Assembly (NCBI GenBank): GCA_017445015.1
Contig: JAFSVL010000057.1
Span: 1-64,000, forward strand
Reading direction: 5' to 3'
DNA length: 64,000 nucleotides
Source of the DNA: Bacteroidales bacterium
GTDB lineage: Bacteria > Bacteroidota > Bacteroidia > Bacteroidales > UBA932
Below the pieces are notes generated by a model. It did not search any database and was not told the DNA's origin. It worked only from the letters and a program-made list of their open reading frames with translations. A program made the translations under genes and the position numbers. Below, in pieces: positions 15,996-24,926 of this stretch. Numbering within the stretch: position 1 is the first letter of the stretch; each line of letters begins with the position of its first letter.

Positions 15996-17843
15996 TTAAA
16001 TATCGGCAACGCAGCGCACGGCATGGGCCATACATTTGTTGGTAGTTGCTGTCTTGGGATCGGCGGTGCTGCTGAAAACAAGTTCAGTGGCCTGATTCGT
16101 CCCGTGGGTACGGGTCCAGTAATGTACGCTGTTCTCGGCCTTCTCGATGACAAAGGCTCCTGCAGAGCTGAGATACCGTCGTCCGGTAGCAGGGAAGATG
16201 AGGTTGGAATAGGAGTCTGTCCTGGAGAATGTAGTTGCATCCCAGCCTCCCAGAGACAGTTCACCGATCTGTGCGGATGAAGGCACTCTCCAGCCTGGAG
16301 GGCAGGGGTCATACGCGCTCTTGGTGTCGCCGTCCCAATCCGCAATGTTATTCTGGTCCCATTTTCCGCCGCTGGATATGCCTATATACACGGTAGGGTT
16401 CTTGATGGACCAGTCTATATCGGCGGACATATTGAGTTCATCGGTGAAGATGCCCGCAGGGGACGTACTCATAAGCGTCGAATAATTACCGGTGTGGTAC
16501 GGCATTATGAAGGGATCCTTGCGTCCCCACTGGTAGGTAAACGCCACCTGGGTAGACGTGTAGGAGGTGCCCATCATCGAGGAAATGCTGCCGAGGTTGC
16601 GGTCCATCATGACGGTGCCTCCGCTGAGGGTGGCGCTGCCTACGGCCGCGTTATACGGCATCCATATATGCCAGGACCAGATTATGTTGTTGCCCGAATC
16701 CCTGGCGGCTATGATGGCATTGCCGGTCCTGTTCAGTACATTGAACGTGATGCAGCCGTTTCCGTAAGCCACATTTTGAATGAGATAGCCCACGTTACCT
16801 CCGTTGAAGGAAGCGGAACCGTTCTGGGTCTCCCAAAGATCCGCCGCCGTAGAGATGCCGCTGACGGGGGACCCGTCTCCCTTTGAGGCGCAGAACTTGT
16901 AAGTCACAGATGTATTCGACCTGTCGGTAATGTAGCAATTCGCCCCGCCGTTAAGGTCCAGAAGTGTATATTCTCCTACCTTGGTAGTCTTCATCGGCTT
17001 GATATGGGCACGCTGTACGGTCAGGTCCTTTCCGGTGCAGAGCTCATCGACCGCTACGCCGTCCTGATTGTAAATGATGACACGAACCCCTCCGGAGAGC
17101 GCTCCCGGGGGAACGGCGCAATAGAATGTGGTCACGCCCGTCCCCAAAGTCTTTAAATTCTTACTGAAGTCAACAATCAGTTTATTGTCTCCATTTTCAA
17201 GGGTCCACACCCAAGTGGAAGGATCTGCCAGTGTACTGTTCGCATTCAGGTGGGCATCTCCCCAGAGCATGTTACCGGCAAGATCATAGATTTCCAGTTT
17301 CCCCACCGTGACGGGAGCGTCCGGGGCCGTCAGTTTCATCCGGAACAATCCGCCGATATTCATGAAATTGATGCCCTCTTCAGGGTTGGGGATATAGGCA
17401 ACGGAAGGCATCATCCCGTTGGCTGCCGTCACAGAACCAGTCTGCGTCTGCGGCAGGGAAAAATTGATCTTACCGCTTCCCTTGCCCGCACCAAGGCTGC
17501 TGGGATATACCGCAAAAAACGGCAGTGCGGTAGAATTGAGACTCCCGCTAAACGTCGCTTCGGTCGTCCCTGCCCCGGAGGTCAGGGAGAAATCCGCTTT
17601 TGCGCCGCCGTTGGAAATCAGCGTGATTTTGTCTGCATTCTGCCACCATGTGACGGCAGTAGAATTCCCCACATAATGGAGTTCAGTACGGGATTCTTCC
17701 TCGGAGCATCCCTCAAGACGGGCCGTGAGGGTAATCTGTTCTCCGACCGGGTTCAATTCCTGGTCGATGGTGGTGAGCTCACGGCTACACGAGTACAACA
17801 TGGCCGATGCGGCCAGGGCTGCAAATAAAACAGTTTTTTTCAT
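15996..17843 (-). CDS. Lipoprotein with fimbrillin-like and FISUMP domains
   Basis: A 615-residue paralog of the gene at 14038-15858. Lipobox ASAMLYSC; fimbrillin-like half with VTWWQNADKITLIS, FFAVYPSSLG and FYCAVPPGALSGGVRV; FISUMP half with IIWSWHIWMP, MDRNLGS, YQWGRKDPF, YDPCPPGWRVP and a terminal VRCVADI. Long shared runs such as NGGNVGYL and GGANCYI show duplication followed by moderate divergence. It follows micro-ORF 4 by 1 nt. The frame continues to 17864, but Met at 17843 starts the signal peptide. The role is likely surface binding or structure within the PUL. Confidence 0.82.
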   Translation of the reverse strand: MKKTVLFAALAASAMLYSCSRELTTIDQELNPVGEQITLTARLEGCSEEESRTELHYVGNSTAVTWWQNADKITLISNGGAKADFSLTSGAGTTEATFSGSLNSTALPFFAVYPSSLGAGKGSGKINFSLPQTQTGSVTAANGMMPSVAYIPNPEEGINFMNIGGLFRMKLTAPDAPVTVGKLEIYDLAGNMLWGDAHLNANSTLADPSTWVWTLENGDNKLIVDFSKNLKTLGTGVTTFYCAVPPGALSGGVRVIIYNQDGVAVDELCTGKDLTVQRAHIKPMKTTKVGEYTLLDLNGGANCYITDRSNTSVTYKFCASKGDGSPVSGISTAADLWETQNGSASFNGGNVGYLIQNVAYGNGCITFNVLNRTGNAIIAARDSGNNIIWSWHIWMPYNAAVGSATLSGGTVMMDRNLGSISSMMGTSYTSTQVAFTYQWGRKDPFIMPYHTGNYSTLMSTSPAGIFTDELNMSADIDWSIKNPTVYIGISSGGKWDQNNIADWDGDTKSAYDPCPPGWRVPSSAQIGELSLGGWDATTFSRTDSYSNLIFPATGRRYLSSAGAFVIEKAENSVHYWTRTHGTNQATELVFSSTADPKTATTNKCMAHAVRCVADI

Positions 17844-17844
17844 T

Positions 17845-17970
17845 TTACCAGTCCTCCTCCTCATCTAGATTGAAATCTTCGGTAGCAGCCACCCCCGGAT
17901 TGGAGAGGCAAAGCGGAACCATCTTGTCCAATTCCTTGGAGTCGATGTCAGGTGAAACATAGAAATTCAT
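17845..17970 (-). CDS. Micro-ORF 4, 41 residues, acidic
   Basis: A 41-codon frame starting MNFYVSPDID, with MVPLCLSNPG in the middle and ending NLDEEEDW. Its TAA is followed by one base and then the ATG of the next lipoprotein. It starts 30 nt after the GH-A stop codon in A/T-rich sequence. It has the same layout as micro-ORFs 1, 2, 3 and 5; the acidic tail is especially strong. Confidence 0.6.
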   Translation of the reverse strand: MNFYVSPDIDSKELDKMVPLCLSNPGVAATEDFNLDEEEDW

Positions 17971-18000
17971 AGTTTTTTATTTGATTATTAAAATGTTGCA

Positions 18001-20376
18001 CTAGTTTTCCCAAAGCGCTCCGGGGATATCCTCCGTGGAGGCTCCCTGAATGATTCCCGGGAAATAGTAATCCATTATCTGATATAAGTTCCAGTGTTGA
18101 CGACGCATATGGTTCAGGATTCCATCATAAGGGACATACTTGGGGCTGACGATGCCTTTGTTGTTCCAACCGTTGTAACTCTCCGCATAGTCGTCCGTCA
18201 TCTGGAACCATTGCCAGCCGATGCAATTGGAATAAGTGACCAGTTTGCGGGTAAATCCCTGGTAGAAACGGCCCCGGTCTTCCTGTCCCTTGACATACCA
18301 GCCACCACCCTCGCCCGTCTTGGAATAGGGTTTGCCTTCGTAGGTGGCCTCGGCATCCCGCACATAGAATTCGGAGACCATGAAAGGCTTGTCCCACTCT
18401 TTTACCCAGACGGAATATTCGTCCTTGAAGTAACTGTCCTGCGGCTCCCACATCGAATAGATATTGATGGAAACGATGTCGCAGTATTCAGCGCAGGCCT
18501 TTACAACCTGTGGCAGCCCCCGGGGACATCCGTGCAAACGGCTTCCCAGGATAAGGTGGTCGGGATCGTAACGACGGATAGCCTCTGTCGTTGTTTTGTA
18601 ATAATAGCGGCAAACTTCCAGGAGGAACGCATTTTCCATCTCTTGCGTGACATTGGAAACAAGAGGCTCTACACCATAATTATTCCGCATGAAGTCCTCA
18701 GCGAACTTGCGGGCATAGGGCCCCGCCTGGCACCGGTCACTTCCACCTTCCAGCCGCAGCCAGTCCTTGAGATAGATTCCCGGCTTGGAATCCTTATCCC
18801 ACCGGAACTGCAGTTCATTGTCCACATACCAGCCGATGAAGTTTCGCTTCCCTCTGGAAATCGCCGCGCACTGCTGTGCGAGACCGTCGATATAATCCAG
18901 ATAATAGGGATCGAATATCAGTGCGAGGACGTTGAGTTCGCTGTCGTTGAAGCCCCGCTGCGAGTGGGAAGCCGTATAATAGTCATTCCTGAAAGTACGC
19001 AGAAGGAAGGCGAGTTCCACTTGTCCGAGTTGCTTGTCTTCCAGGGGCTGGTGCAGATTATTTTCCACCTCAGGGCTGATAAAATCTCCATAGCGGGCTA
19101 CCCGGTTCATGTTTGTGGTATAGAAATTAAACCCGGCATCGACAAGGACTTTGCCTGCCCAGGCGGCCCAGCCGGCATAATCGGTGCCGAAGCGGGCCTT
19201 GAATTCTTTCTGTCCCAGCGTAGAAGTCGCTTCCTTGAGGATATCCGGCGCGACACCGTTGATCCCGTGCAGCAATGCGACATTCCCGTCAGGATCCACC
19301 ATTACATGGCGTCCGTTCTTTTTCCCGGTGCGCCAGAAGCCCTCGGGGTTGGCACTGGTAATCTCATCCGGACGGACACCCTGCAGGCCGCCCCAGCGGT
19401 CGCACGGATTCGTATTGTATTTATCCATCCAGTTCATTGCGTCCAGCGTTATCTGGCTGCCCCGGGTATAGGAACCATCAGTCCCTTTTATCTTGTAGTC
19501 AATACTGACCGGGGTGAATTCCGGCAGGCTCCGGTCTCCGGTACTGACCAGCCCGCCAAGGGACTGGAGCCGGATGTCATACACCTTCCCGGGTTCAAGT
19601 TTCCTGCCCGCCAGACGGGCTTCCACGGTACGGTCCACGCCCTGCGCGTCTTTGAGCGTGCAGCGGAAATCGCACTTGCGGCCGGTGAGGTCCGCGGGGA
19701 AAACGGCCATCCAGATTTCTCCGTCCATTTCATAGACGGGCTGGGGCTCGGCCAGGTTGACTTCCGCCCAGGACAACGCGCTCTTGGCGGGGGTGACGGT
19801 CTTCGCCGCGAAATCCGGGGTAAAGGCGCCGGTCAGGGCCGCCCCTTCCGCCTCGAAGCGCACGCCGCTCAGGGTCGCGCCGTAAAGTTCAGTGCCCTTG
19901 GCCGCACCGTAGAGCAGGCGGATATAGGAAAGCGGGCTGTAGAGCGTGAATTCCACGGGCCAGGAAGCATCCAGGGTGACTTCTTCCGACCAGGCGTAGT
20001 CCTCTCCGCCACTGATGACATAGTGGTCCGGGCCGGCCGTGGCGGGATAGAAGATCCGCGCCTTTGCACCGGCATCGACATTGGTCTTGAGCAGCCAGGA
20101 GGCCGAAGACTTGCCGCTTCCGTCGGTGAGGGTGGCTACGCCCGCCTTGGTATCGTCCGCGGTGCACCAAACGGCGAGTTCGTCGCCCGCCTGCCACAGG
20201 CCCTGCCAGAAGGTCTCCTTCTCTTCGAAGGCGAGCTTGGACGGGGAGAAGGCCTCTCCGATCAGTACGAAACTGTTCTTGTACACGTCCGGACCGGGAC
20301 CGGGGTCGGGGCCGGGTTTCTTCTCACAGGAAAGGGTGAGAAGCATCGTTGCCAGTAAGTAAAACATCTTTTTCAT
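18001..20376 (-). CDS. Lipoprotein: fimbrillin-like domain plus GH-A glycosidase (GH50-like)
   Basis: A 791-residue lipoprotein (lipobox LLTLSC, then a Pro/Gly/Asp linker). Residues ~35-290 are fimbrillin-like. Residues ~310-785 form a TIM barrel with clan GH-A signatures: FWRTGKKNGRHVMVDPDGNV, FIGWYVDNELQF with acid/base Glu521, ILGSRLHG, and FMVSEFYV with nucleophile Glu669. The arrangement resembles GH50 beta-agarases (DNEL, LG-R, EF) but family membership is not certain. Two paralogs follow the same plan at 22509 and 24927. It would cut a beta-linked glycan at the cell surface. It is 9 bp downstream of a FISUMP gene in the same transcript. Confidence 0.75.
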   Translation of the reverse strand: MKKMFYLLATMLLTLSCEKKPGPDPGPGPDVYKNSFVLIGEAFSPSKLAFEEKETFWQGLWQAGDELAVWCTADDTKAGVATLTDGSGKSSASWLLKTNVDAGAKARIFYPATAGPDHYVISGGEDYAWSEEVTLDASWPVEFTLYSPLSYIRLLYGAAKGTELYGATLSGVRFEAEGAALTGAFTPDFAAKTVTPAKSALSWAEVNLAEPQPVYEMDGEIWMAVFPADLTGRKCDFRCTLKDAQGVDRTVEARLAGRKLEPGKVYDIRLQSLGGLVSTGDRSLPEFTPVSIDYKIKGTDGSYTRGSQITLDAMNWMDKYNTNPCDRWGGLQGVRPDEITSANPEGFWRTGKKNGRHVMVDPDGNVALLHGINGVAPDILKEATSTLGQKEFKARFGTDYAGWAAWAGKVLVDAGFNFYTTNMNRVARYGDFISPEVENNLHQPLEDKQLGQVELAFLLRTFRNDYYTASHSQRGFNDSELNVLALIFDPYYLDYIDGLAQQCAAISRGKRNFIGWYVDNELQFRWDKDSKPGIYLKDWLRLEGGSDRCQAGPYARKFAEDFMRNNYGVEPLVSNVTQEMENAFLLEVCRYYYKTTTEAIRRYDPDHLILGSRLHGCPRGLPQVVKACAEYCDIVSINIYSMWEPQDSYFKDEYSVWVKEWDKPFMVSEFYVRDAEATYEGKPYSKTGEGGGWYVKGQEDRGRFYQGFTRKLVTYSNCIGWQWFQMTDDYAESYNGWNNKGIVSPKYVPYDGILNHMRRQHWNLYQIMDYYFPGIIQGASTEDIPGALWEN

Positions 20377-20385
20377 GCGAATCGC

Positions 20386-22503
20386 TTATCTGTTATTGTC
20401 GTCCGGGGCGCAGCGGACCGAATAGGCCCGCGCTTTCCGGGAATTGTTGTTGCTGCCGCTTTCCACGAAGGATGGGTTGCTGCCCAGGCTGGAGGAAGCC
20501 GCCACCAGCACCGCCGGACGGTTCGCCTGCGCGGAGCAGTAGTTGGTCCACCAGCCGCCGTAGGTACTGTTTCCGTCCGCGTTTCCGCCCGCCGAGGCGA
20601 TGCGGTGCTCCACCGTCAGGTAATCGTACCACATTCCGCTGGTAATGAACGGATTGCCGTTGCTGGTATAGCCCATATAGCCGGCGGTGTTCACCGCCGC
20701 CCAGGTAGAGTTGTTGCGGAAATAGCTCAGGCCGTGCCGGTCCGGGACCCGCCAGCCCTTGGGGCAGGGGTCGTAGATGGTCTTGGCCGCGTTGAAGGTG
20801 GTGCTCGTCGAGAGCCCGCCCCAGAGATTGCCGTCCGGGTTGTCCAGCCAGTCCAGGAGGGCGTTTCCGCTGCCGGTACCCTGTGCGCTGACAATCAGGG
20901 CGCAGGGATGCGCGAGTGCTTCAGCAAGGCTGAGCGGCCCCTGCACTGCCGGGACGTTGCCGGATGAAACGCCCGGAATGGACAGGGACGGATAACTGTT
21001 CCAGAACAGGGGCAGGGAGCGTCCCCACTGGAACTTCCAGATCATGCGCCAGAGGGGATCCGGCGCCGTGCCGGCATCGTTGCCGTGCCCCGTCCAGGCG
21101 GAGAGGTTCGTGGTGGGCTGCCCGAGGTCCATGTTCGCCAGGAACTTGCTGGCGTTGTTGTGGGTGATGGTCGTGAGCCGCGTCCCGTCCGCGGCGATGT
21201 TCCAGAAGGACCAGCCCCAGAGGACTTTCCCGTCCTTTTTCATCAAAAGTACGGGCGCGCCCGCGTGCGCGCCGTGGTTGGTCACGGTCACGGTGTAGTT
21301 GTCTTCGTCCACGGTGAAACTGAAGCCGGACGGGTCCACGCCGCACTGGGCGAACTCCTGCGTGCGCGGGAGGTACGCGGCGGCGGGATTGTCCGTGATG
21401 CCGCCGTCCACGGTGGCCCAGCCGAAGCTGACCCCGTTGGGGAGAACGGCCGTGGTGCGGTCTCCGCGGACGCGGTAGTCGATGACCACGGAAGAGGGAA
21501 TGTCCGGATTTTCCTGGTAACTGCCACCCTTGTAGGTGCTGCCGTCCTTGCATTGGATGAGGAAGCAGTTGGCCTGGCCGTAGGCGTGGCCCTCGCCGGC
21601 GCGGACGCGCGTGTCAACGGGACAGAAGCCCGGCACGGGATTGAAGCCCAGTCGGTCCAGCCGGTAGGCGTGGCCCTGTTCCAGGCGGATGCCCGGCAGG
21701 GAGGTCGTGACGGTAAAGGTCTCGTCCGGGGTGGTGATTTCATAACTGAGTTCCACCGTCTTTCCCGTCAGGTCGACGGGCAGGAGGGTGAACCAGATGT
21801 CTTTGCGCGCGGCGCTCAGGAAGAGCGGCTCGTCGAAAACGACCTTGACGTAATCCTGCGCACTGAGCGGCGTGATGGCGAAACTGTCGTAGTCCGTGGC
21901 GTAGGTGCCGGAAAGGGCCGCCGAGGGACAGCGCAGGGTGACGCTGCCCAGCGTGGTTCCCTCGAAAGCCGGAGACGAGAGCGAAAGCCGGACATAGGAG
22001 AGCAGGTGCTGCAGGCGGAAGTCGGGCAGCTCACTACCCGAAGTCCAGACCATGTCCGCACAGGCGAAATCACTCCCGGAGATATTGTTGGCCGGGGTAC
22101 CCGCCCCCGTCTGGTGTTGCTCGGAAGGCAGGGTGTTGCTGCTGAAGTGCATCACGCTCTCCGCCGGATAGACCACCCGGACGGGCGTACCGGCGCCCGG
22201 ATTGTCCTTGAGCGTGAGGGAGAAGGTGGCACGCGGCGTCCCGGCCCCGTCGCGCAGGGCACCCGTGGCCACGGTCTTGCCGCCCCGGATGCGGAGGGCT
22301 ATGGCGTCGCCGCTGTTCCAGATGCAGGGGCAGCTCACGCCGTCACCGCCGGCAATCGAGAGCCGGTCCTCCCCGTCGGAAGCGTAGCCGCAAAGCAGCC
22401 GCGTCTCTTCTCCGGCGCAGAGCGTCTCCCCACTCCCCTGCTCTTTGCGGCAGGCGGCAAGGAGCAGCAGGGCGGACAGCAGGACAAGTACCGTTCTTCT
22501 CAT
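20386..22503 (-). CDS. Lipoprotein with fimbrillin-like and FISUMP-type domains
   Basis: A 705-residue lipoprotein (LLSALLLLAAC). Residues ~35-290 are fimbrillin-like (WNSGDAIALRIRGGK). The C-terminal half is a larger FISUMP variant with GYGQANCFLIQCKDG-like, WGWSFWNIAADG, KFQWGRSLPLFW and YDPCPKGWRVPD, ending YSVRCAPDDNNR. It is a close paralog of 27368-29551, with long identical runs such as NPDIPSSV and IDYRVRGDR, but is visibly richer in G+C. An alternative Met at 22518 overlaps the upstream stop; 22503 starts the signal peptide 5 bp after that stop and is preferred. The role is probably glycan binding. Confidence 0.8.
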   Translation of the reverse strand: MRRTVLVLLSALLLLAACRKEQGSGETLCAGEETRLLCGYASDGEDRLSIAGGDGVSCPCIWNSGDAIALRIRGGKTVATGALRDGAGTPRATFSLTLKDNPGAGTPVRVVYPAESVMHFSSNTLPSEQHQTGAGTPANNISGSDFACADMVWTSGSELPDFRLQHLLSYVRLSLSSPAFEGTTLGSVTLRCPSAALSGTYATDYDSFAITPLSAQDYVKVVFDEPLFLSAARKDIWFTLLPVDLTGKTVELSYEITTPDETFTVTTSLPGIRLEQGHAYRLDRLGFNPVPGFCPVDTRVRAGEGHAYGQANCFLIQCKDGSTYKGGSYQENPDIPSSVVIDYRVRGDRTTAVLPNGVSFGWATVDGGITDNPAAAYLPRTQEFAQCGVDPSGFSFTVDEDNYTVTVTNHGAHAGAPVLLMKKDGKVLWGWSFWNIAADGTRLTTITHNNASKFLANMDLGQPTTNLSAWTGHGNDAGTAPDPLWRMIWKFQWGRSLPLFWNSYPSLSIPGVSSGNVPAVQGPLSLAEALAHPCALIVSAQGTGSGNALLDWLDNPDGNLWGGLSTSTTFNAAKTIYDPCPKGWRVPDRHGLSYFRNNSTWAAVNTAGYMGYTSNGNPFITSGMWYDYLTVEHRIASAGGNADGNSTYGGWWTNYCSAQANRPAVLVAASSSLGSNPSFVESGSNNNSRKARAYSVRCAPDDNNR

Positions 22504-22508
22504 CGTTT

Positions 22509-24911
22509 TTACTCCCATATCCCTTCAGGAAGGCTGCCGGCGCCGCTGCCGGAAGGGCCTTCGGTGAAATAATCCATAATCTGATAGATATTCCGATGCA
22601 GCTGCCGGAAGTACGGACTGCAGGAATAAGCGCTGAAATAGGGGCTGGTGAGTCCCTTGTTTTTCCAGCCCTTGTCGTTGAATTCGTCGTAGAACTGGAA
22701 CCACTCCCAGCCGACGATGTTGCCCAGTTCCAGGCAGCGGATGGCCCAGTTCTGGTAGAATTTGCCGCGGGCCGCCTGGTCCGGGACAATCCAGCCGCCG
22801 CCCTCGCCGCCGTTGTTGTAGGCGGTTCCCTTGTAATTTTCCGAGGCGGAGCAGGTGTAGAATTCGGTAATCATCACCGGCTTTTCCCCGATCCAGCTCT
22901 TGATGTTGGTCGTGAAGTAGTCGGAAGACGGCTCCCAGTAGCCGTACACGTTGACGGTAACGACATCGTTGAAGCGGGCGCAGGCCTTCACCACGGTGGG
23001 CAGGCTCATCGGCTTGCCGTGCAGGCGGTTGCCCAGCAGGAGGTGGTTGGGGTCGTGGCGGCGGAGCGCCTCGGTGACAGTGCGGTAATAGTAGGTGGCT
23101 ACGTCGTCGAGGAAGGCCTCGTCGAGCGCCTCGGTGACATTCGCCACCGCCGGGGTCACGCCACGGTCGCGCATGAACTGCTCCGCATAGGCCTTGGCCG
23201 CCGCAAATGCGTCGGGGTAGCCGTCGCCGGTATCGAGGGTCAGGAAATCCGCGAGGCGGATGGAGGGGTTGTTGTTGCCGGAGGCGAAGCGGAAGCCCAG
23301 CTCGTTGTCGGTGATGTAGCCGATAAAATTCTTCTCGTCGCGGAAAATGGAGGCCGCATAGGCGGCCAGCGCGTCGATGTAGTCCAGGTAGCGCGGGTCG
23401 AAGAGGAAGACGAAGCGGCTGCGCACGCTGTCGTCCAGGGGGCTGATCCCGCCCGAAAGCGAGTAATAGTCATAAATAAAGGTGCGCAGCATATAGAGAA
23501 TCTGGAACTGGGAGGTTTCCTGCGATGCAGGATGCATCAGGAAATCGTCCGTGTCCGGGGTATTGCCGTATCCGGCCGCGTTGCCGCGGTAGTATTTGAT
23601 GCGGCTGGCGTTGGAGGAGTAGAAGTTGAACTCGTAGTCGTCCGCCAGCACGCTGCCCGCCCAGGCCGCCCAGGCCGCGTTGTCGAGGCCGAAACGGGCG
23701 TTGTAGATGGGCTGCCAGGTGGCGTTGTTGAAATCGGAGTTGATGACGGGGCCTACGCCGTTGACCCCGTGCAGGAAGGTGACGTTGCCGTCCGGGTTCA
23801 CGAACACGGGACGGTTCCGGTACCAGCCGGTGCGCCAGAAGCCCTCCGTGTTGGTACTGGTGATGTAATCGGGTTTTACGCCCTTGTAACCGCCGAAGCG
23901 GTCCAGGGTGTTGTAGGCAAAGCGGTCCAGGTGGTTCATCCCGTCCACTGTACGCACCTGCGAGGCCGTGGACCAGGAGCTGTTCTCCACCTTCTTTTTG
24001 TAGTTGATGCTGGTGTAGGTATATTCCGGAAGACTGTAGTCCGCCGGGGTGACGAGGCTGGTGAGGTCGGTCACCCGCAGGGAATGGACGCAGCCGGAGC
24101 AGAGTTCCTTCCCCGTGAATTTGACGGTGACGGCCGTGTGGACGCCGGCCTGTTCCAGTTCCAGGCTGACGAGCACCAGGCGGCCGGTGCAGTCGCAGGG
24201 CAGGGCCGACAGCCAGACATCCCGCCGCTCGTCGTCCAGCACCAGCGGCTCCGTGAGGTTGACGGTCACGGCATCCTGCGCATCTTCCCCGGGGGTAAGC
24301 CGCTCCGTTTCAGGGTCATAGCGGAAATGCCCGGAGAGCGCGGCGCCCGGTACGCGGAAGGTCAGTGCGTGCAACTGCGCGCCCTGATATGCGGTGCCCA
24401 GGCCGGCACTGACGCCGATACGAACGAGCGCGGGAATATGCTTCAGGGCGAAATTGTTGCCCTGCTGCGGCCCGGTCACCCCCGAGACAGCGAAACCGCA
24501 GGCGGAAAGCGGACGGGCGTCCGCGCCCGACTGCTGCTGCACGCCGGGCAGGTCATTTTCGCCGTAAAGGGCGGCGCCGGCAGGCCAGACCAGCCGCACG
24601 GGGGCATCGCCGGTACTACCGTCGAAACGGAAGGAGCCCAGCGCCGTACCCGCCCCGGAAGTGAGGGAGGCTTCGCCGAGATACAGTCCGTCGGAAATGC
24701 GATAAAGGCTGAGCGCATCACCTTCCTCCCAAAGACCGGGGTACGCGAATCCCTCTCCGGAAGCCGTACGCTCCCCGAGAGCAATCCGGGCCTCCCCGCT
24801 GCCGGGGGTTCCGGTAAAGAGGGTGAAGCCGCCGTCCCCGCCCTCCCGCTCCGGAGCGGAGCAGGAGAACAGGATGGCGAGAATCACCGATGCGCCCAGA
24901 ATCCTTTTCAT
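22509..24911 (-). CDS. Lipoprotein: fimbrillin-like domain plus GH-A glycosidase (GH50-like)
   Basis: An 800-residue paralog of the enzymes at 18001 and 24927. Signal peptide with lipobox VILAILFSC; fimbrillin-like region ~25-290; TIM barrel ~310-795 with FWRTGWYRNRPVFVNPDGNV, FIGYITDNELGF (Glu537), LLGNRLHGKP, and VMITEFYT (Glu683). All expected clan GH-A carboxylates are present. It lies 15 bp after the third paralog and 5 bp before a FISUMP gene, so it is co-transcribed. The gene is among the most G+C-rich in the window and leaves a long antisense frame, which was not taken as real. The substrate cannot be deduced. Confidence 0.75.
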   Translation of the reverse strand: MKRILGASVILAILFSCSAPEREGGDGGFTLFTGTPGSGEARIALGERTASGEGFAYPGLWEEGDALSLYRISDGLYLGEASLTSGAGTALGSFRFDGSTGDAPVRLVWPAGAALYGENDLPGVQQQSGADARPLSACGFAVSGVTGPQQGNNFALKHIPALVRIGVSAGLGTAYQGAQLHALTFRVPGAALSGHFRYDPETERLTPGEDAQDAVTVNLTEPLVLDDERRDVWLSALPCDCTGRLVLVSLELEQAGVHTAVTVKFTGKELCSGCVHSLRVTDLTSLVTPADYSLPEYTYTSINYKKKVENSSWSTASQVRTVDGMNHLDRFAYNTLDRFGGYKGVKPDYITSTNTEGFWRTGWYRNRPVFVNPDGNVTFLHGVNGVGPVINSDFNNATWQPIYNARFGLDNAAWAAWAGSVLADDYEFNFYSSNASRIKYYRGNAAGYGNTPDTDDFLMHPASQETSQFQILYMLRTFIYDYYSLSGGISPLDDSVRSRFVFLFDPRYLDYIDALAAYAASIFRDEKNFIGYITDNELGFRFASGNNNPSIRLADFLTLDTGDGYPDAFAAAKAYAEQFMRDRGVTPAVANVTEALDEAFLDDVATYYYRTVTEALRRHDPNHLLLGNRLHGKPMSLPTVVKACARFNDVVTVNVYGYWEPSSDYFTTNIKSWIGEKPVMITEFYTCSASENYKGTAYNNGGEGGGWIVPDQAARGKFYQNWAIRCLELGNIVGWEWFQFYDEFNDKGWKNKGLTSPYFSAYSCSPYFRQLHRNIYQIMDYFTEGPSGSGAGSLPEGIWE

Positions 24912-24926
24912 CGCACAAATAAATGC